Source: Desulfobacteraceae bacterium UBA5852 (GTDB lineage Bacteria; Desulfobacterota; Desulfobacteria; Desulfobacterales; UBA5852). From it: a stretch of 9,039 bases of DNA. The stretch spans positions 4,303-13,341 of the forward strand of contig DJGG01000214.1 of NCBI GenBank assembly GCA_002432195.1. The letters are read 5' to 3'. Below the pieces are notes generated by a model. The model was not told the origin of the DNA. It saw only the letters and a list, made by a program, of their open reading frames with translations, and ran no database searches. The first letter of the stretch is position 1; each line of letters begins with the position of its first letter. The position numbers and the translations under genes were made by a program. Shown in pieces: positions 5,296-9,039 of the stretch.

Positions 5296-6324
5296 TCAGT
5301 AGGCATCTTCCTGGGCCAGGTCCGCCGGGCGCACCGGCCCCCGGAAGAGGTGGTAGGCCCAGGTCTGATAGGCAATCACAATGGGCACGAAAACCATGGC
5401 CACCACCAGCATGATGTTCAGGGTCAGCGGGCTGGAGGAGGCATTGCGCAGGCTCAAGCTCGCCGCCGGGTCCAGGCTCGAGGGCAGCAGGTTGGGGTAG
5501 AGCCCGATGATGCCGAAAAAGGTGGCGCCCACAATGGTCAGGGCCGAAGCACCCCAGGCCTGGAGGTAGGCCTGCCGGTGGAGGTACCAGCGGGAGCCCA
5601 GCAGGGCCGCCACGGTCAGGGCCACCACGGCGAAGAGCCCGGGGGCCGCCAGGTAGTTGTCGTAAAGGCGCGTGGCGAAATAGGAGGCCAGGAGAAAAAT
5701 CACCGCCACCGCCAGCAGGACCGGCCACAGGCCGGCGGCCGTGCGCACGGCCCGCCCCTGCAGGTCGCCGCGGGTGCGCACCGCCAGCCACAACGCCCCG
5801 TGCTGCAGAAAGAGCAGCAGGAAGAGCAGGCCGCCCAGCAGCCCGTATGGGTTGAGCAGGGTGAAGAGCGTGCCGTGGTAGACCCCCTGGCCATCGATGG
5901 GGATGCCCTGGAAGATGTTGGCGAAGGCCACCCCGAAGAGCACCGCCGGGACGGCGCTGCCGATAAAGGTACAGGCCTCCCAGAGGCGGCGCCAGCGGGG
6001 GTCCTCCACCTGGTGGCGGAGCTCGAACGAGACCCCCCGCAGGATCAGGGCGAAGAGCACCAGCATGAGGGCGGAGTAAAGAGAGGAGAACATGACCGCG
6101 TAGACCAGCGGAAAGGCGGCGAAGGTGACCCCGCCGGCGGTCAGCAGCCAGACCTCGTTGCCGTCCCACAGGGGGCCCATGGCGTGGATCATCAGGCGCC
6201 GGTCGGTGTCCGTGCGCCCCAGAAAGGGCAGCAGAAAACCGATGCCCAGGTCGAAGCCATCGGTCATGAAATAAATGGCCCACAGGAGGCCCCAGAGGAA
6301 AAACCAGATCGACTGTATGTCCAT
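5296..6324 (-). CDS. cydB: Cytochrome bd quinol oxidase subunit II
   Basis: A 342-aa integral membrane protein with about eight hydrophobic segments, slightly shorter than the 379-aa E. coli CydB. Signatures are FMTDGFDLGIG (19-29, with D25 matching E. coli D29) and GPLWDGNEVWLLTAGG (50-65, with D54 matching E. coli D58). Further family features are RHQVEDPRWRRLWE (103-116) and the C-terminal IAYQTWAYHLFRG. It pairs with CydA to reduce O2 to water with quinol electrons. ATG at 6324 begins the conserved first helix and has a G-run upstream as a weak ribosome binding site. It starts 105 bp after the cydA stop. No CydX-like small subunit is obvious between cydB and the cytochrome gene. Confidence 0.96.
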   Translation of the reverse strand: MDIQSIWFFLWGLLWAIYFMTDGFDLGIGFLLPFLGRTDTDRRLMIHAMGPLWDGNEVWLLTAGGVTFAAFPLVYAVMFSSLYSALMLVLFALILRGVSFELRHQVEDPRWRRLWEACTFIGSAVPAVLFGVAFANIFQGIPIDGQGVYHGTLFTLLNPYGLLGGLLFLLLFLQHGALWLAVRTRGDLQGRAVRTAAGLWPVLLAVAVIFLLASYFATRLYDNYLAAPGLFAVVALTVAALLGSRWYLHRQAYLQAWGASALTIVGATFFGIIGLYPNLLPSSLDPAASLSLRNASSSPLTLNIMLVVAMVFVPIVIAYQTWAYHLFRGPVRPADLAQEDAY

Positions 6325-6429
6325 CGCGCCCCCCCGTTCAGGACCGCGCGCGGCCCGGAGTGGATGTTCGCCGGGTGGTGGCCGCCGTCGGCCACCGGGA
6401 ATCGTCCCCCGGCCCTGGATCAACGGGCA

Positions 6430-7734
6430 TCAAGCCCCCGACGGCCCCTGGCGCACGTGCCGCAGGGCCGCCCAGAAGCCGGCCAGGCCCAGCAGCCCGT
6501 AAACGGCCACGAAGCCCGCCAGGGTGGTGGCCACCTGGCTCGCGGCCACCGGTGACGCGGCCTCGCCGGTGCGCACCAGGCCGTAGACGATCCAGGGCTG
6601 CCGGCCCACCTCGGTCACCAGCCACCCCAATTGGATGGCGATATACGGCAGGGGGATGGACAGCACCAGCAGGCGCAGCAACAGCGGGCTTTCCAGGAGC
6701 TTGCGGCGTCGGAAAAAGGCGTAGAGCATCAGCGCCAGGAAATAGGCCCCCAGCGCCACCATGCCCTTGAAGGCCAGGGAGGTGAGCAGCACCGGCGGGC
6801 GCTCGTCCCGGGGAAAGTCCTTCAACCCCTGCACCGGGGCATTGACATCGTGGTGGGCCAGGAGGCTCAGCAACCCCGGGATGGGCAGCAGCTCCACCCG
6901 GTTGCGCTCGTTTTCCTCGTCCGGGAGGGTGAAGAGGTAGACCGGCGCGCGCCGGGTGGTCTCCCAGAGGGATTCCATGGCGGCCATCTTGGCGGGCTGC
7001 TGGGCGGCCACGTCCACGGCATGCCGGTCGCCCTCGACGGTCACCACCAGGGTGGCCACCAGCCCGAACACCAGCCCGATGCGCAAGGAGCGGCTGAAGA
7101 ACTCCACGTGCCGCCGGCGCAGGAGGTGGTAGGCGCTGACCCCCATGACCACGAACCCGGTGAGCACGAAGGCCGCGCCGAGGACGTGGATGATCTGCAA
7201 CAGGGCGAACTCCTGGGTCACCACGGCGAAGAAGTCGGTGAGCTCCGCCCGGCCGTTGCGCAGGGTGAACCCCACGGGGTGCTGCATCCAGGAGTTGGCG
7301 ATCAGGATCCAGACGGCCGAGAGGTTGGAGCCGAAGGCCACCAGCCACATGACCGTGGCATGGGCCTTGGCCGAAAGCTTGCGCCAGCCGAAGATCCATA
7401 CCCCAATGAGGATGGACTCCAGGAAGAAGGCCGCCGTGGCTTCGATGGCCAGGAGCGACCCGAAGATATCCCCCACGTAGGCCGAGTACCGGGACCAGTT
7501 GGTGCCAAACTGGAACTCCAGGGTGATGCCGGTGACCACCCCCAGGGCGAAATTGATGAGGAAGAGCTTCCCCCAGAAGCGCGTCATGCGGAGATAGGTT
7601 CCATCCCCGGTCCGGACGTAGCGCGTTTCCATGTAGGCCACCAGCCAGCCCAGGCCCAGCGTCAGGGGCACGAACAGGAAGTGGAACATGGTGGCCGCGG
7701 CGAACTGCAGGCGCGACAACAGGACGACATCCAT
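6430..7734 (-). CDS. cydA: Cytochrome bd quinol oxidase subunit I
   Basis: A 434-aa membrane protein carrying the hemes of cytochrome bd. H18 (in TMFHFLF), H183 (in QIIHVLG) and M325 (in FKGMVALG) match E. coli H19, H186 and M393. E98 and E106 (in AIEATAAFFLES) match the conserved acidic pair E99/E107. The quinol-binding loop contains EGDRHAVDVAAQQPAKMAA, with K249 and E254 matching E. coli K252 and E257. GRQPW lies at 377-381. The protein is nearly 90 residues shorter than E. coli CydA, mostly after the Q-loop, placing it in the short-Q-loop group common in anaerobes. The ATG at 7734, eight bases after AAGGAG, is a better start than the in-frame TTG at 7740. The oxidase protects the cell from O2 and may conserve energy. 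Confidence 0.97.
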   Translation of the reverse strand: MDVVLLSRLQFAAATMFHFLFVPLTLGLGWLVAYMETRYVRTGDGTYLRMTRFWGKLFLINFALGVVTGITLEFQFGTNWSRYSAYVGDIFGSLLAIEATAAFFLESILIGVWIFGWRKLSAKAHATVMWLVAFGSNLSAVWILIANSWMQHPVGFTLRNGRAELTDFFAVVTQEFALLQIIHVLGAAFVLTGFVVMGVSAYHLLRRRHVEFFSRSLRIGLVFGLVATLVVTVEGDRHAVDVAAQQPAKMAAMESLWETTRRAPVYLFTLPDEENERNRVELLPIPGLLSLLAHHDVNAPVQGLKDFPRDERPPVLLTSLAFKGMVALGAYFLALMLYAFFRRRKLLESPLLLRLLVLSIPLPYIAIQLGWLVTEVGRQPWIVYGLVRTGEAASPVAASQVATTLAGFVAVYGLLGLAGFWAALRHVRQGPSGA

Positions 7735-7742
7735 CGCCAAAA

Positions 7743-7748
7743 CTCCTT
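7743..7748 (-). promoter_or_regulatory. Ribosome binding site of cydA
   Basis: AAGGAG on the minus strand lies eight bases before the ATG at 7734 but only two before an in-frame TTG at 7740, so the ATG is taken as the start. Confidence 0.75.
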
Positions 7749-7824
7749 CACCCCTTCCCGCGGACGAAGGCCGGCCCGCGCCTGGCGGGGGCGGGCGCGG
7801 TGGGCTGATCGAGGGGCCTCAGGC

Positions 7825-7839
7825 GGTGGCAGCGCCACC
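7825..7839. promoter_or_regulatory. Short GC hairpin after the 67-aa zinc-ribbon gene
   Basis: GGTGGC-AGC-GCCACC is a perfect 6-bp stem with a 3-base loop, 6 bp past the stop at 7846 and before cydA. No U-run follows on the minus strand. It could slow decay or give partial termination between the superoxide reductase cluster and cydAB, but may be chance at this GC content. Confidence 0.35.
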
Positions 7840-7845
7840 CCGCGC

Positions 7846-8049
7846 TCAGCGGGGGCTGGGGCTGCGGGCCTCGCCGCTCAAGGTGCACTGGGTGAAATCC
7901 ACGGGCTTGCCGCAGGACTTGCAGTGGTGCGGCCGGTTGAACTCGTCCGAAAATATTTCGATTTCGGTCTGGCACTCGGGGCACCGGCAGCTGAAAGACT
8001 TCAGGTTGCGAAAATCCTCGAATCCCGGGCAATGTTGCGGTGTGGTCAT
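7846..8049 (-). CDS. Cys-rich zinc-ribbon small protein of unknown function
   Basis: A 67-aa protein with seven cysteines. C23-P-E-C26 and C43-K-S-C46-G form a clear zinc-ribbon or rubredoxin-like pair of knuckles. C7, C21 and C55 lie outside it. The middle reads CPGFEDFRNLKSFSCRCPEC and then EIFSDEFNRPHHC, a pattern I recall from small conserved proteins of anaerobic Desulfobacterota, but I know of no assigned function. The ATG at 8049 has an ideal AAGGAGG five bases upstream, so it is strongly translated. It sits 57 bp after the flavodoxin and 111 bp before cydA, within the oxygen-defence cluster. A redox or metal-storage role is possible. Whether it binds zinc or iron cannot be told from sequence. 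Confidence 0.85.
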   Translation of the reverse strand: MTTPQHCPGFEDFRNLKSFSCRCPECQTEIEIFSDEFNRPHHCKSCGKPVDFTQCTLSGEARSPSPR

Positions 8050-8106
8050 TCTGGCCTCCTTCTGCGGGTGATGGGTTGGCGGGGACCGGGGGTCCTCCAC
8101 AGCCGG

Positions 8107-8541
8107 CTAGGTCAGCCGGGCGGCGATCTGACGCCCGTAGTCCTGGGCCATCTGCAGGCCGCCTCCCAGGGCGCTGGACTTCAACAGCAGGGGTCCCCCC
8201 ACCATGTGCATGCCGAAAATGGTTTTCATGGTTTCGAATATCCGCTCCTGGGCCTCGGTGCTCCAGCCGTGGGCCCCGAAGGCCCCGCCCACCTTCCCCT
8301 CCAGCCCGGCCTTTTCCGCCAGGAACAGGAAGGTCTTCATGGCCTGGAGCATGTCGCCGTGGTAGGTGGGCGACCCGAACACATAGGCGTCGTAGCCGGC
8401 CAGGTCCTCCACGCGCTTGATTTCCTGAATGTCCGCCACGCGGGCTTCCTGGCCCGCGATGCGGACGCCTTCGCCGATGAGGTCACCGATTTTGCGGGTC
8501 TCGCCGGTGCGGGTGGCGCAGACGATCAGAACCCTGGGCAT
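8107..8541 (-). CDS. Flavodoxin
   Basis: A 144-aa cytoplasmic FMN-binding electron carrier. The phosphate loop is ATRTGETRKIG (9-19). The flavin-flanking loops are GSPTYHGD (56-63) and FGAHGWSTEA (88-97). It resembles the C-terminal flavodoxin domain of Roo in this window: both share the GSPT loop and an FG-x-x-GWS-x-EA motif. It is therefore closer to the flavodiiron-associated type than to classical long-chain flavodoxins. GAGGAG lies nine bases before the ATG at 8541. It stands between the rubredoxin-like protein (39 bp upstream) and the zinc-ribbon protein, in a probable operon headed by superoxide reductase. It is a candidate reductant for that enzyme's donors, by context only. Confidence 0.92.
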   Translation of the reverse strand: MPRVLIVCATRTGETRKIGDLIGEGVRIAGQEARVADIQEIKRVEDLAGYDAYVFGSPTYHGDMLQAMKTFLFLAEKAGLEGKVGGAFGAHGWSTEAQERIFETMKTIFGMHMVGGPLLLKSSALGGGLQMAQDYGRQIAARLT

Positions 8542-8580
8542 GGCGGGAATCTCCTCGGATACCGGCCGGACCGGCGCCGG

Positions 8581-8742
8581 TCACCCCACGCGCTTGTCCA
8601 CCTTTTCGGCGGCGCAGTCCGGGGTGTAGCAGGTGACGTTGAGAAATTCGCAGGCCTTGTCGCAGGACGGGCACTTCGCGGGAGGCGCCGCCTGCTTGAC
8701 AGTGGTGCCGCAATGGGCGCATTTCCAAATGGTCGCAGTCAT
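8581..8742 (-). CDS. Rubredoxin-like (RCKP-type) zinc-ribbon protein
   Basis: A 53-aa protein starting IWKCAHCG (C8, C11) with KCPSC (C24, C27), the spacing of the rubredoxin-like domain found at the end of rubrerythrins and as free small proteins in anaerobes. Three more cysteines follow (C31, C38, C43, in ACEFLNVTCYTPDC). The tight loop PPAKCPSC is typical. It probably binds one iron or zinc with four Cys. The ATG at 8742 has GGAGG four bases upstream. It lies 65 bp downstream of superoxide reductase, where rubredoxin often sits in Desulfovibrio (rbo-rub), so it is a candidate electron donor to that enzyme. The metal identity is open. Confidence 0.88.
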   Translation of the reverse strand: MTATIWKCAHCGTTVKQAAPPAKCPSCDKACEFLNVTCYTPDCAAEKVDKRVG

Positions 8743-8762
8743 GGGCCCTCCCCCTCGCACGC

Positions 8763-8787
8763 CGGGGGGCGCGAAAACCGCCCCCCG
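8763..8787. promoter_or_regulatory. GC-rich hairpin between superoxide reductase and the rubredoxin-like gene
   Basis: CGGGGGGCG (8763-8771) pairs perfectly with CGCCCCCCG (8779-8787), a nine-pair all-GC stem with a 7-base loop, 20 bp after the superoxide reductase stop. There is no following U-run on the minus strand. It looks like a transcript-stabilising or attenuating structure that could make superoxide reductase more abundant than the downstream proteins. Confidence 0.5.
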
Positions 8788-8807
8788 CGCGGCCGTCGAG
8801 TGAGACC

Positions 8808-9039
8808 TCAGGCCTTCCAAAGGCCGTGGAGATTGCAGTATTCCCGGGCGCTCACCTGCCGGGCGTCGATGCTGAAGACGGCTTCCGGCGCCTGGCCGGG
8901 CTTGAGGAACTGCCGGTAGGCCTTTCCGTCGGCCAGCAGTTCGATCCACTCGATGTAGTGCTTCTCCTCCATGGGATGGGCCACGCTGCCCACCTTGACC
9001 TTGAAGCCTCCGGCCACCTTTTCGATGACCGGCACGTGC
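8808..9039 (-). CDS. Superoxide reductase / desulfoferrodoxin, C-terminal part (5' end beyond window)
   Basis: The visible 76 residues are the catalytic centre II domain of superoxide reductase, which reduces superoxide to hydrogen peroxide in the cytoplasm. Iron ligands are visible: the His directly before VPVIEK (codon at 9036-9038, His49 in Desulfovibrio numbering), the two His in SVAHPMEEKHYIEW (His69, His75), and C-N-L-H in REYCNLHGLWKA (Cys116, His119). All five ligands of the Fe(His)4Cys site are present. The codon at 9033-9035 is GTG but reads as an internal Val, because His49 precedes it. The true start is outside the window. I cannot see whether the N-terminal desulforedoxin-like iron site is present (two-iron desulfoferrodoxin) or absent (neelaredoxin). 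Confidence 0.95.
   Translation of the reverse strand, partial: HVPVIEKVAGGFKVKVGSVAHPMEEKHYIEWIELLADGKAYRQFLKPGQAPEAVFSIDARQVSAREYCNLHGLWKA

Noticed and set aside
7738..7740. TTG start for cydA
   Set aside because: It would leave only two bases between AAGGAG and the start. The ATG at 7734 has eight.
4618..8919. Two very long plus-strand open frames (4618-6555 and 6631-8919)
   Set aside because: Both run antisense across several well-identified genes and their intergenic gaps. The translations are low-complexity Gln/Gly/Arg/His and have no recognisable motif.
9033..9035. GTG start codon for superoxide reductase
   Set aside because: The preceding codon encodes the His that ligates the catalytic iron in the family, so the GTG is an internal Val and the real start is outside the window.

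Overview
The window is a GC-rich stretch from a bacterium, most likely a member of the Desulfobacterota (the former Deltaproteobacteria: sulfate-, sulfur- or metal-reducing anaerobes). This rests on its gene families: superoxide reductase, rubredoxin, rubredoxin:oxygen oxidoreductase (Roo), a c7-like triheme cytochrome, a DVU0298-type HEAT protein and a DsrE-family protein. I cannot name the genus. Every gene I can support lies on the minus strand, so transcription runs from high to low coordinates. The long plus-strand open frames are antisense shadows of these genes.

Layout in transcription order. (1) 9039-7846: the C-terminal part of superoxide reductase/desulfoferrodoxin (cut by the window edge), a 53-aa rubredoxin-like zinc ribbon, a 144-aa flavodoxin, and a 67-aa Cys-rich zinc ribbon. 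(2) 7734-4869: cytochrome bd quinol oxidase cydA and cydB, then a secreted triheme cytochrome. (3) 4820-3849: a 323-aa flavin reductase fused to what looks like a catalytically dead low-molecular-weight phosphatase domain. (4) 3816-3670: a 147-bp palindromic repeat element. (5) 3555-1826: rubredoxin, Roo and a single-cluster ferredoxin that starts at TTG. (6) 1821-1220: a gene-free stretch of about 600 bp. It holds a tandem array of ~205-bp palindromic repeats and a G-poor leader. (7) 1219-137: a DsrE-family protein and a DVU0298-type HEAT protein. (8) 120-1: two diverged pieces of the element seen at 3670-3816.

The genes from 9039 to 1826 fit one theme: an anaerobe dealing with oxygen. Superoxide reductase removes superoxide. 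Cytochrome bd reduces O2 at the membrane with quinol electrons. Roo reduces O2 (or NO) to water (or N2O) in the cytoplasm with electrons from rubredoxin. The flavodoxin, ferredoxin, rubredoxin-like proteins and triheme cytochrome are plausible carriers feeding these sinks. The least ordinary items are the flavin reductase/pseudo-phosphatase fusion, the triheme cytochrome with one heme-ligand His apparently replaced by Met, and two separate families of long palindromic repeats placed directly after genes.
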